The notes below the pieces were generated by a model, which was given only the letters and a program-made list of their open reading frames with translations, was not told where the DNA came from and did no database searches. Shown one piece after another: positions 1 to 6,629 of a stretch of DNA of 12,053 nucleotides. The position numbers were made by a program, and so were the translations under genes. The stretch is from an uncultured Prevotella sp. (GTDB lineage: Bacteria; Bacteroidota; Bacteroidia; Bacteroidales; Bacteroidaceae), in contig NZ_URNN01000112.1 of the NCBI RefSeq assembly GCF_900549175.1, forward strand, positions 1 through 12,053, read 5' to 3'. How positions within the stretch are numbered: the stretch's first letter is position 1; each line of letters begins with the position of its first letter.

Positions 1-26
1 CTCTAAACCAGCTGAGCTAAACGCCC
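1..26 (-). tRNA. tRNA, 5' part only (anticodon outside window)
   Basis: Read on the minus strand from position 26, the sequence fits a tRNA 5' half. There is a seven-base acceptor strand GGGCGTT, then T8 A9, then a D-arm GCTC-AGCTGGTTTA-GAG with the conserved A14, G18G19 and A21. The gene runs off the left edge before the anticodon, so the amino acid cannot be read. The 5' end is fixed by the acceptor and T8-A9 spacing. A matching promoter lies directly upstream. Confidence 0.85.
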
Positions 27-46
27 TTACTTCTTGTAAGCGGTTG

Positions 47-78
47 CAAAGGTAAGCAGTTTTTTCTTAACCACCAAA
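47..78 (-). promoter_or_regulatory. Bacteroidota-type promoter for the tRNA
   Basis: On the minus strand, TTTG (78-75) is followed after 20 bases by TACCTTTG (54-47). This matches the Bacteroidota -33/-7 consensus TTTG-N19-21-TAnnTTTG. Initiation would fall near 41-43, leaving a leader of about 15 bases before the tRNA 5' end at 26. That leader can form a small CTTAC/GTAAG hairpin (26-40). The boxes are seen directly; the start point is inferred from usual spacing. Confidence 0.75.
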
Positions 79-341
79 TTTTTGAGCAATTATTTTTCAA
101 AAACATAATAAAAAAGTGTTTTTTCATATATTTCGGCTCCACATTTCTCCATCCGACAACTCATGATGACGAAATTTGCACCAACACGTTGGAAGAACTA
201 ATACAGCAGTGAAGTTCATACGCCGGCATGCCAAAAGTAAAAAATACCCCATTCGCCACTTTTATCATAAATATCTTTCCTATTATCATTTTTTATAGTA
301 TCTTTGCACCAACAATCAATTTAAAATTAACAGAAACTACA
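55..341. other. Divergent intergenic region between tRNA and arabinofuranosidase
   Basis: No gene is supported here. From about 60 to 170 the sequence is strongly AT-rich with A and T runs. It holds the tRNA promoter on the left (minus strand) and the arabinofuranosidase promoter on the right (276-306). A 12-base direct repeat TTTGCACCAACA occurs at 175-186 and again at 303-314, the second copy overlapping the -7 box. A near-palindrome CCAAC-AC-GTTGG lies at 181-192 and could be a regulator site, but nothing else supports that. Confidence 0.5.
276..306 (+). promoter_or_regulatory. Promoter of the arabinofuranosidase gene
   Basis: TATCTTTG at 299-306 is an exact match to the Bacteroidota -7 consensus TAnnTTTG. 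A TTTC at 276-279, 19 bases upstream, is a one-mismatch -33 element. Transcription would start around 311-314, giving a 5' leader of about 30 bases before the ATG at 342. This promoter lies downstream of the earlier in-frame ATG at 228 and so argues strongly for the 342 start. Confidence 0.75.
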
Positions 342-2321
342 ATGAATCACCGACTACTGACTTGTGCCCTCGTCCTGACGGCGGCCACTTCATCATTCGC
401 CCAAAACACACATGTTATGGACGTGAACACGAAGAAAGCCGGCGCTGTGGTGCAGAACACCATGTACGGCCTCTTCTTCGAAGACATCAACTACGCCGCC
501 GACGGCGGACTGTATGGAGAACTTGTAAAGAACCGCTCTTTTGAATTTCCACAGAACTTTATGGGATGGCAGACTTTCGGCAACGTCGAACTGAAAGCCG
601 ACGGCCCGTTCGAACGCTGCCCGCACTACGTTGTCCTGTCTGACCCGCAGCACGTGGAGCGCCGCACGGGACTCGTCAACGAAGGCTACTTCGGCATAGG
701 AGTTGAGAAGGGTGAAGAATACCGCTTTACGGTATGGGCAAAAGCCCCGAAAGGCTCGGGCCGCATCACCGTACAGCTGATTGACCCGGCCACCATGGGC
801 GAGCGCCAGGAGTTCGCCTCGGCAAGACTCGACGTGAAGTCGGCCGAATGGCAGAAATATGAAGTGCGCCTCAAGGCCAACCAAACCGTCGACAAGGCAC
901 AGCTGCGCATATTCCTCGACGGCCGCAACGCCGTGTGCCTCGAACACGTGAGCCTCTTCCCCGTAAACACATTCAAGGGTCGCGACAACGGCATGCGCCG
1001 CGACTTGGCGCAGGCTCTGGCCGACGTGCACCCGGGCGTGTTCCGCTTCCCCGGAGGCTGCATCGTGGAAGGCACCGACCTGGCCACGCGCTACCAGTGG
1101 AAGAACACCATCGGACCGGTGGAAAACCGTCCGCTCAACGGCAACCGCTGGCAGCACACGTTCGCGCACCGCTTCTTCCCCGACTATTACCAGAGCTACG
1201 GACTGGGATTCTTCGAGTATTTCCAGCTGTCGGAAGACATCGGTGCCGAGCCTCTGCCCGTGCTCAACGTGGGCATGTCGTGCCAGTTCCAAAACCGCAA
1301 CGACGCCAAATGGCACGTGCCAGTAAACGAACTGCAGCCCTACATCGACGACTGTCTCGACCTCATCGAGTTTGCCAACGGCGACACCACGACCACATGG
1401 GGACGCAAGCGCGCTGAGATGGGCCATCCGGCTCCGTTCAACATGAAGCTCATCGGCGTGGGCAACGAGCAGTGGGACACCCTCTACTTCGAGCGCCTCA
1501 AGCCGTTCGTAAAGGCAATCAAGGCCAAATATCCCGACATGAGGATTGTGGGCACGAGCGGCCCCGACTCTGAGGGAAAGATGTTCGAGATAGGATGGAA
1601 AGCCATGAAGGAGCTGAAGGCCGACCTCGTGGACGAGCACTTCTACCGCAACGAGGAGTGGTTCCTCAACAGCGGACTGCGCTACGACAACTACGACCGC
1701 AAGGGTCCGAAGGTGTTTGCCGGCGAATACGCCTGCCACGGCAAGGGAAAGAAATGGAACCACTATGAGGCTTCCATCTACGAGGCTGCCTTCATGACCG
1801 ACATGGAGCGCAACGCCGACGTGGTTTGGATGACGGCCTATGCACCGCTCTTCGCCCATGTGGAGGGATGGCAGTGGCGTCCCGACCTGATTTGGTACGA
1901 CAACACGCGCATGTTCAAGTCGGTGAGCTACTACGTGCAGCAGATGTATGCCATGAACCGCGGCACCAACGTTCTGCCGATGACGATGAACGGCAAGTTC
2001 ATCGCCGGACGCGAGGGACAGGACGGCCTGTTCGCAAGTTCGGTTGTGGACAAGAACGACGGCACGGTGATCGTAAAGGTTATCAACACATCGAAGACGG
2101 AGCAGCCCGTAACCATCAACCTCAACGGTCTGACCGGCGCCACCACAGCTGCCACCATCACGCTGTCGCACAACGGTGTTGATGACGAGAACACTCTCGA
2201 CAATCCCGAGAAGATTACCCCGAAGACGGGCTCCGTCAGCGTCACCGCCGGCAAGAAGAGTTCCGTGATTGAAGACAAGCTGGCTCCGCTTACATTCCGT
2301 CTGTACAAGGTGAAGAAGTAA
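342..2321 (+). CDS. Secreted GH51 alpha-L-arabinofuranosidase
   Basis: This 659-residue protein belongs to glycoside hydrolase family 51, retaining enzymes that release terminal alpha-L-arabinofuranose from arabinan and arabinoxylan. An N-terminal signal peptide (hydrophobic stretch about 4-19, likely cleavage after SFA at 20) sends it to the periplasm or beyond. It is followed by the typical opening MYGLFFEDIN...GGLYGELVKNRSFE. A beta-sandwich, carbohydrate-binding-like insert covers roughly residues 70-205. The catalytic barrel carries FRFPGGC, then GVGNEQW with Glu376 as probable acid/base, and FAGEYA with Glu462 as probable nucleophile. The C-terminal beta domain is normal for GH51. I chose the ATG at 342 because it opens a clean signal peptide and lies just after the promoter; the in-frame ATG at 228 lies upstream of that promoter. 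No SusC/SusD or other glycan-utilisation genes are adjacent, so the gene stands alone among housekeeping genes. Substrate is inferred from family only. Confidence 0.93.
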   Translation: MNHRLLTCALVLTAATSSFAQNTHVMDVNTKKAGAVVQNTMYGLFFEDINYAADGGLYGELVKNRSFEFPQNFMGWQTFGNVELKADGPFERCPHYVVLSDPQHVERRTGLVNEGYFGIGVEKGEEYRFTVWAKAPKGSGRITVQLIDPATMGERQEFASARLDVKSAEWQKYEVRLKANQTVDKAQLRIFLDGRNAVCLEHVSLFPVNTFKGRDNGMRRDLAQALADVHPGVFRFPGGCIVEGTDLATRYQWKNTIGPVENRPLNGNRWQHTFAHRFFPDYYQSYGLGFFEYFQLSEDIGAEPLPVLNVGMSCQFQNRNDAKWHVPVNELQPYIDDCLDLIEFANGDTTTTWGRKRAEMGHPAPFNMKLIGVGNEQWDTLYFERLKPFVKAIKAKYPDMRIVGTSGPDSEGKMFEIGWKAMKELKADLVDEHFYRNEEWFLNSGLRYDNYDRKGPKVFAGEYACHGKGKKWNHYEASIYEAAFMTDMERNADVVWMTAYAPLFAHVEGWQWRPDLIWYDNTRMFKSVSYYVQQMYAMNRGTNVLPMTMNGKFIAGREGQDGLFASSVVDKNDGTVIVKVINTSKTEQPVTINLNGLTGATTAATITLSHNGVDDENTLDNPEKITPKTGSVSVTAGKKSSVIEDKLAPLTFRLYKVKK

Positions 2322-2360
2322 CCTGCGGGACAGCATCCCCAATATCATATACAACATACG

Positions 2361-2410
2361 AAACGCACCACGGAAGTGACGAAACAGAACTTCCATGGTG
2401 CGTTTCTGTT
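2361..2410 (+). terminator. Rho-independent terminator of the arabinofuranosidase gene
   Basis: AAACGCACCACGGAAGT (2361-2377) pairs with ACTTCCATGGTGCGTTT (2389-2405) over 17 positions with one C/A mismatch, around an 11-base loop. A T-rich tail (CTGTTTTCT) follows. It begins 40 bases after the stop codon and separates the arabinofuranosidase from the metF promoter. Confidence 0.8.
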
Positions 2411-2463
2411 TTCTACGGTTTCAAAAAAGCGCACAAATCTGCCTTAAAGAGATATTTTTTTAG

Positions 2464-2471
2464 TAAATTTG
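2464..2471 (+). promoter_or_regulatory. -7 box of a probable metF promoter
   Basis: TAAATTTG matches the TAnnTTTG consensus exactly and lies 26 bases before the metF ATG. I see no clear TTTG -33 element at the expected distance (about 2440-2444), so this half of the promoter is weak. A start near 2476-2478 leaves a leader of about 20 bases. That is too short to hold a SAM or cobalamin riboswitch. Confidence 0.6.
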
Positions 2472-2497
2472 CAGCGGAATGTATACATACGCGAGCA

Positions 2498-3457
2498 ATG
2501 GTAGTAACAGATTTGATAACAGAAAAGTCGGACAGGAAGCGTTTCTCCTTTGAAGTGCTGCCCCCTCTGAAAGGAACCGGCACCGAACGGCTCTTCGCCA
2601 CAATAGACAAGCTGAAGGACTTCGACCCGGCTTTCATCAACATAACCACACACCACAGCGAATTTGTATACAGGGAGCGCGGAGACGGACTGCTCGAACG
2701 GCAAAGCATACGCCGGCGGCCGGGTACGGTGGCCATTGCCGCCGCCATACAGAAGAAATACAACATTCCGGTGGAACCGCACGTGATATGCAGCGGCGTA
2801 ACCATCGAAGACATCGAATACGAACTGCTCGACCTGCAATTCCTCGGAATAAGCAACCTGCTGCTTCTGCGCGGCGACAAGGCTAAGGAAGACCGTCATT
2901 TCACGCCCACACCGGGCGGACACCGGCACACCACCGACCTGATACGCCAGGTGAAGCGCTTCAACGAAGGATTCTTCGCCGACGGGTCGCCGATAAAGAA
3001 TCCCGGACGGCCGTTCAGTTTCGGCGTGGCATGCTATCCGGAGAAGCACGAGGAGGCACCGAACATGGAGATGGACATGGCACGGCTGAAAGAGAAACAG
3101 GACCTCGGTGCGGAATATGCCGTGACGCAACTGTTCTACGACAACAGGAAGTATCTGGATTTCGTGGACAAGGCGCGCCGTATGGGCATCACCATCCCCA
3201 TCATACCGGGCATAAAGCCTCTGGCAAAGGCCAGCCAGCTGACGGTAGTGCCCAAGACGTTCCACTGCGACATACCGCAGGAACTGGCGGCAGAGGCCGT
3301 AAAGTGCAAGACCGACGAAGAGGTAAGGCAGCTCGGCGTGGAATGGACCGTCAGCCAGTGCCGCGAACTGTATGCCCACGGAGTGAACAACATCCACTTC
3401 TACACGGTGTCGGCCGTCGACTCAGTGGCGGAAGTGGCGGAAAGACTACTGCGGTAA
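2498..3457 (+). CDS. metF: Methylenetetrahydrofolate reductase
   Basis: MetF reduces 5,10-methylene-tetrahydrofolate to 5-methyl-tetrahydrofolate with an FAD cofactor, supplying the methyl group for methionine synthesis in the cytoplasm. The 319-residue protein is a little longer than the roughly 296 residues of E. coli MetF and spans the whole TIM-barrel fold. FSFEVLPP near residues 16-23 carries the family's active-site Glu (Glu19 here). VEPHVICSG, then LLLLRGD with Asp127, form the flavin and folate pocket. FSFGVACYPEKH and the later TQLFYDN and PIIPGIKP stretches are standard MetF signatures. The start at 2498 follows a TAnnTTTG box by 26 bases and puts the conserved segment at the usual distance from the N terminus. 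No clear Shine-Dalgarno sequence is present, which is normal in this phylum. holB follows after 100 bases without an evident promoter or terminator, so co-transcription is possible. Confidence 0.95.
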   Translation: MVVTDLITEKSDRKRFSFEVLPPLKGTGTERLFATIDKLKDFDPAFINITTHHSEFVYRERGDGLLERQSIRRRPGTVAIAAAIQKKYNIPVEPHVICSGVTIEDIEYELLDLQFLGISNLLLLRGDKAKEDRHFTPTPGGHRHTTDLIRQVKRFNEGFFADGSPIKNPGRPFSFGVACYPEKHEEAPNMEMDMARLKEKQDLGAEYAVTQLFYDNRKYLDFVDKARRMGITIPIIPGIKPLAKASQLTVVPKTFHCDIPQELAAEAVKCKTDEEVRQLGVEWTVSQCRELYAHGVNNIHFYTVSAVDSVAEVAERLLR

Positions 3458-3557
3458 GTGCAGAGAGGCGCACATATACAAGTGCGGTGAAACACATATA
3501 ATAATATGTACACACATTTATCACGATAAAAAAAAGCGTAAGGCGTTAACAAAAAGG

Positions 3558-4700
3558 ATGGATTTCAACGATGTGATAGGTCAGAAAGAGGCGCAGGAAA
3601 GACTGATACAGATGTTCTGCGAAAACAGGCTGCCTCATGCCATTATGCTTTGCGGCCCCGGCGGTTGCGGCAAGATGGCATTGGCCATGGCCTTTGCCTG
3701 CCACATACTGCGTGGCGGAGCATCGGGAGAAGGAAAGGGTGAGGCCATGCTTGCAAAGATGGAGCATCCCGACCTACACTTCACCTACCCCACCATCAAG
3801 CGGCCGAACATGAGCAGCGACCACAAGCCGACAAGCAGCGACTTTGCCGCCGAATGGCACTCGATGATAATGCAAAGCCCCTACTTCACCATGGACATGT
3901 GGATGAAGGCGATAGGAGCCGAAAACCAGCAGGCCATCATCACCGCCGGCGAAAGCGATGACCTTTCACGCAAACTGTGTCTCAAATCGAGTCAGGGCGG
4001 ATATAAGGTATCGGTGATATGGCTGCCGGAACGTATGAACATGGAGTGTGCCAACAAACTGCTCAAACTGATTGAGGAACCGCCAAGCCATACGGTGTTC
4101 ATCATGGTGTGCGACGAACCGGAAAAAGTGCTGGAGACGATACGCAGCCGCACACAGACAATACACATCAGAAAGACCGACACCGAAAGCATCAGGAGAG
4201 CGCTTGTCGAGAGGCGGGGCATAGCCGAAGAAGCGGCATCGCGCATAGCCCGCATGGCCAACGGCAACTGGATGAAGGCATTGGAACTGACAGAGGCCGG
4301 AAGCGAGAACGAGCTGTTTCTCGACATGTTCCAATCGCTCATGCGACTGGCATACAGTCGCAACGTAAGGGAGCTGAAGCGGTGGAGCGAGACCCTGCAG
4401 GGCTTCGGACGCGAGAAGCAGAAACGCTTTCTCGAATATTTCCTGCGGCTGATACGCGAAAACTTCATGTACAACTTCCAATGTCCGGAACTGACATACA
4501 TGTCGCAGCGCGAAGAGGAGTTCGCATACAGATTCGCACGCTTCGTCAACGAAAACAACGTCATACCAATCAGCAATCTTGCCAACCGGGCAATACGCGA
4601 CATCGGACAGAACGCCAACAGCAAAATAGTGTTCTTCGACATGGCCCTGCAGATGATAGTTCTGCTGATACAGGACAACGGCAAGCGGCAGCCCCAATGA
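3558..4700 (+). CDS. holB: DNA polymerase III delta' subunit (clamp loader)
   Basis: The 380-residue protein is an AAA+ clamp-loader subunit that helps DnaX (tau/gamma) and delta load the sliding clamp on DNA. It opens with the DnaX/HolB-type DVIGQKEAQERL and has a P-loop-like GPGGCGKM at 33-40. The usual Ser/Thr after the P-loop lysine is Met, so nucleotide binding is doubtful, as in other delta' proteins. The strongest signatures are ANKLLKLIEEPP (the family's NaLLKtLEEPP) and TIRSRTQ, where the usual SRC arginine-finger motif reads SRT. The four-cysteine zinc module that many delta' and DnaX proteins carry after the first helices is absent: that stretch is a Gly-rich GGASGEGKGEAM segment. 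The rest is the helical collar domain. RicT follows 128 bases downstream, recalling the holB-yaaT order of Bacillus. DnaX is a weaker alternative, disfavoured by length and the degenerate P-loop. Confidence 0.85.
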   Translation: MDFNDVIGQKEAQERLIQMFCENRLPHAIMLCGPGGCGKMALAMAFACHILRGGASGEGKGEAMLAKMEHPDLHFTYPTIKRPNMSSDHKPTSSDFAAEWHSMIMQSPYFTMDMWMKAIGAENQQAIITAGESDDLSRKLCLKSSQGGYKVSVIWLPERMNMECANKLLKLIEEPPSHTVFIMVCDEPEKVLETIRSRTQTIHIRKTDTESIRRALVERRGIAEEAASRIARMANGNWMKALELTEAGSENELFLDMFQSLMRLAYSRNVRELKRWSETLQGFGREKQKRFLEYFLRLIRENFMYNFQCPELTYMSQREEEFAYRFARFVNENNVIPISNLANRAIRDIGQNANSKIVFFDMALQMIVLLIQDNGKRQPQ

Positions 4701-4757
4701 AAAAAAGCAAAGAGAGACAACATATATATAATAAGGTATAAACAATAAAAAAACAAA

Positions 4758-4799
4758 ATGATACAACCCTCAGCGCCCGTTCTTCCCTGACGGGGAACG
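4758..4799 (+). promoter_or_regulatory. Possible leader: 10-codon ORF ending inside a hairpin
   Basis: In the 128-base gap before ricT, an ATG at 4758 opens a ten-codon frame (MIQPSAPVLP) ending with TGA at 4788-4790. The gap also holds an inverted repeat: CGTTC (4778-4782) pairs with GAACG (4795-4799) and CCC with GGG, with a TT bulge. The small frame's stop codon falls in the hairpin loop. No T-run follows, so this is not an intrinsic terminator. It could be a translational leader or chance; nothing shows that it is expressed. Confidence 0.25.
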
Positions 4800-4828
4800 A
4801 CAGCCAGAGGACACATACTCATAATCTT

Positions 4829-6091
4829 ATGAACAACAAGGAATACGAAATATGCAACGACTGCAGCCGCGGACTATGCAAGGAGGCCGTGGGACGGCAG
4901 GACAAGCAGTTGAACACCTACGACTGGCTGGCCGACGTGCCGGGCAACACCGACACCACCGACCTTGTGGAGGTGCAGTTCAAACAGACCCGAAAGGGAT
5001 ATTTCCACAACGTGAACAACCTGCCGCTGAAGAAAGGCGACATCGTGGCGGTGGAAGCCAACCCGGGGCACGACATTGGCGTGGTCACCCTGACCGGCCG
5101 TCTGGTGAAAATGCAGCTGAAGAAGGCCAACCTGCGGTCGGCCGATGACATAAAACGCGTATACCGTCTGGCACGTCCGGTGGACATGGACAAGTATCGC
5201 GAAGCCAAAAGCCGCGAGCACGAGACGATGATAGAGAGCCGGCAGATAGCCAAGGATCTCGGTCTGCAAATGAAAATCGGCGACGTGGAATACCAAGGCG
5301 ACTGCAACAAAGCAATATTCTACTACATCGCCGACGAACGTGTCGACTTCCGCCAGCTTATCAAGGTTCTGGCAGAGACGTTCCACGTGCGCATCGAGAT
5401 GAAGCAGATTGGCGCACGCCAGGAGGCGGGACGCATCGGCGGTACGGGTCCGTGCGGCCGCGAGCTGTGTTGCGCCACCTGGATAAAGAACTTCGTAAGC
5501 GTGAGCACCAACTCGGCACGCTTTCAGGACATCTCGCTCAACCCGCAGAAACTGGCGGGAATGTGCGCCAAACTGAAATGCTGCCTCAACTACGAGGTTG
5601 ACAACTATGTGGAGGCCGGACGGTGCCTGCCGAGCAAGGAGGTCGTTCTGCAAACCCTCGACAACGACTACTATCTGTTCAAATCCGACATTTTGGCCGG
5701 AATGGTGACCTACTCCACCGACAAGAATCTGGCGGCAAACCTCGAAACCATCAGCGCGGCGAGAGCACGGCAGATAATAGAGATGAACCGCCACGGCGAA
5801 AAGCCCGAATCGCTGCAGGAGGACGGTAAGAGGAGCGAACAGAGCCGCACCGTCGACCTGTTGGCCAACGAGAACATAAGCCGCTTCGACAAGGCCAGGA
5901 AGAAAAAGAAAGGCGGAAAGGGACAGCGCCAGAATGTGGCCGACACTGACCGCCAACAGCCCAAACAGGGAGGCGGCAAACCGCAGCAGGATGGCGGCGA
6001 ACGCCGTCAGCGACAGGGACGCAACAACGGCAAACGCCCCAACCCCAACCGTCCACAGAAAAACAACCAGCAACAAGATGCGAAAGAATAG
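4829..6091 (+). CDS. ricT: RicT/YaaT-like PSP1-domain protein
   Basis: This 420-residue cytoplasmic protein carries a PSP1 domain (about 45-270). In Bacillus subtilis RicT (YaaT) works with RicA and RicF in an iron-sulfur complex that affects mRNA processing by RNase Y; the role in Bacteroidota is not established. The signature is two cysteine clusters: GPCGRELCCATW (Cys209, Cys214, Cys215) and GMCAKLKCCLNYE (Cys246, Cys251, Cys252), the likely cluster ligands. A third group sits at the extreme N terminus (Cys9, Cys12, Cys17). From about residue 340 the protein becomes a Lys/Arg/Gln/Asn/Gly-rich disordered tail, including ARKKKKGGKG, that could contact RNA. No RicA or RicF partner is in the window. 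The ATG at 4829 is the first in-frame start after the leader hairpin. gldH overlaps its last 14 bases, so the two are probably translated from one message. Confidence 0.85.
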   Translation: MNNKEYEICNDCSRGLCKEAVGRQDKQLNTYDWLADVPGNTDTTDLVEVQFKQTRKGYFHNVNNLPLKKGDIVAVEANPGHDIGVVTLTGRLVKMQLKKANLRSADDIKRVYRLARPVDMDKYREAKSREHETMIESRQIAKDLGLQMKIGDVEYQGDCNKAIFYYIADERVDFRQLIKVLAETFHVRIEMKQIGARQEAGRIGGTGPCGRELCCATWIKNFVSVSTNSARFQDISLNPQKLAGMCAKLKCCLNYEVDNYVEAGRCLPSKEVVLQTLDNDYYLFKSDILAGMVTYSTDKNLAANLETISAARARQIIEMNRHGEKPESLQEDGKRSEQSRTVDLLANENISRFDKARKKKKGGKGQRQNVADTDRQQPKQGGGKPQQDGGERRQRQGRNNGKRPNPNRPQKNNQQQDAKE

Positions 6092-6629
6092 CCTTGCGGC
6101 AACAACCATCATAACATTACTTACGGTTGCAACGACACTGGTGTCGTGCAACCGTAAGACTGTTTTTTACCATTACGAGCATACCCCCATCGCCGGATGG
6201 GAAAAGAACGACACCCTCACCTTCAATGTCAAGGCAGCACCGGAAACCGGACTGTACAAAGAGGCCATCGGACTGCGCACCAACGGTGCCTATCCCTTCA
6301 TGGCCCTCACCCTCATTGTCGACCACACCGTCGTGCCGGCCCGCCTGTCACCGCACAAAAGCAGCTCAATCACGACGCGCAGTGACACCATCAACTGCCG
6401 CCTGACAACCGACGGGGGCAACGTGGAAGGATACGGCATCAGCAACCGTCAGTACATGTTCGACCTCGACAATATCCGCCTCAACAAGGGTGACTCACTA
6501 CACATACGCATCCGTCACGACATGAAGCGCGAAACTCTACCGGGAATAATCGATATAGGTGTGAAGATAACGTCACTTTCGCACCATGTTGCGGCCGGCG
6601 TCAATCCTCAGAAAGATGAACAGCAGTAA
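6078..6629 (+). CDS. gldH: GldH-family lipoprotein
   Basis: This 183-residue lipoprotein resembles GldH, which is required for gliding in Flavobacterium. It is also widespread in non-gliding Bacteroidales, where its role is unknown. The N terminus (MRKNSLAATTIITLLTVATT) is a lipoprotein signal peptide ending in the lipobox LVSC, with Cys24 as the acylated residue. The mature part contains the family-like VFYHYEHTPIAGWEKNDTLTF opening followed by a beta-rich domain. The start at 6078 overlaps the end of ricT by 14 bases in another frame; the same frame is open further upstream to 5934, but that would bury the signal peptide. Codons about 15-27 form a long inverted repeat followed by six Ts. 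The last 57 bases overlap the 3' end of rodA on the other strand. The placement beside a cell-wall elongation operon is suggestive of an envelope role but does not prove it. Confidence 0.82.
   Translation: MRKNSLAATTIITLLTVATTLVSCNRKTVFYHYEHTPIAGWEKNDTLTFNVKAAPETGLYKEAIGLRTNGAYPFMALTLIVDHTVVPARLSPHKSSSITTRSDTINCRLTTDGGNVEGYGISNRQYMFDLDNIRLNKGDSLHIRIRHDMKRETLPGIIDIGVKITSLSHHVAAGVNPQKDEQQ
6120..6168 (+). terminator. Terminator-like hairpin inside the gldH signal-peptide codons
   Basis: The arm at 6120-6138 (CTTACGGTTGC-AACGACAC) pairs with 6141-6158 (GTGTCGT-GCAACCGTAAG). Every base pairs except one bulged A at 6132, giving about 17 usable pairs closed by a CUGG tetraloop. Six Ts follow at 6163-6168, four bases past the stem. 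The geometry is that of an intrinsic terminator for rightward transcription, yet it lies in the coding sequence and includes the lipobox Cys codon (6147-6149). Translating ribosomes would melt it, so it could act as an attenuator after ricT. Function is inferred; the structure is read directly. Confidence 0.5.

Noticed and set aside
228..341. 38-residue N-terminal extension of the arabinofuranosidase from an earlier ATG
   Set aside because: It starts upstream of the TATCTTTG promoter box at 299-306 and would place a second hydrophobic segment ahead of a good signal peptide.
1..341. tRNA-linked integrated element carrying the arabinofuranosidase
   Set aside because: The gene lies on the tRNA's 5' side, whereas integration normally targets the 3' end. 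There is no integrase, repeat of the tRNA end, or compositional break.
393..2396. A 667-residue open frame on the minus strand, antisense to the arabinofuranosidase gene
   Set aside because: The plus-strand frame has full GH51 motifs and catalytic residues. The antisense translation shows no recognisable motif and its openness follows from the codon bias of the real gene.
3494..3509. ACATAT-AATA-ATATGT palindrome between metF and holB
   Set aside because: The stem is six AT-rich pairs in an AT-rich gap, with no T-run and no nearby promoter. It is easily explained by chance.
4874..6151. A 425-residue minus-strand frame across ricT
   Set aside because: It mirrors ricT, whose cysteine motifs are clear. 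It has no motif or start context of its own.
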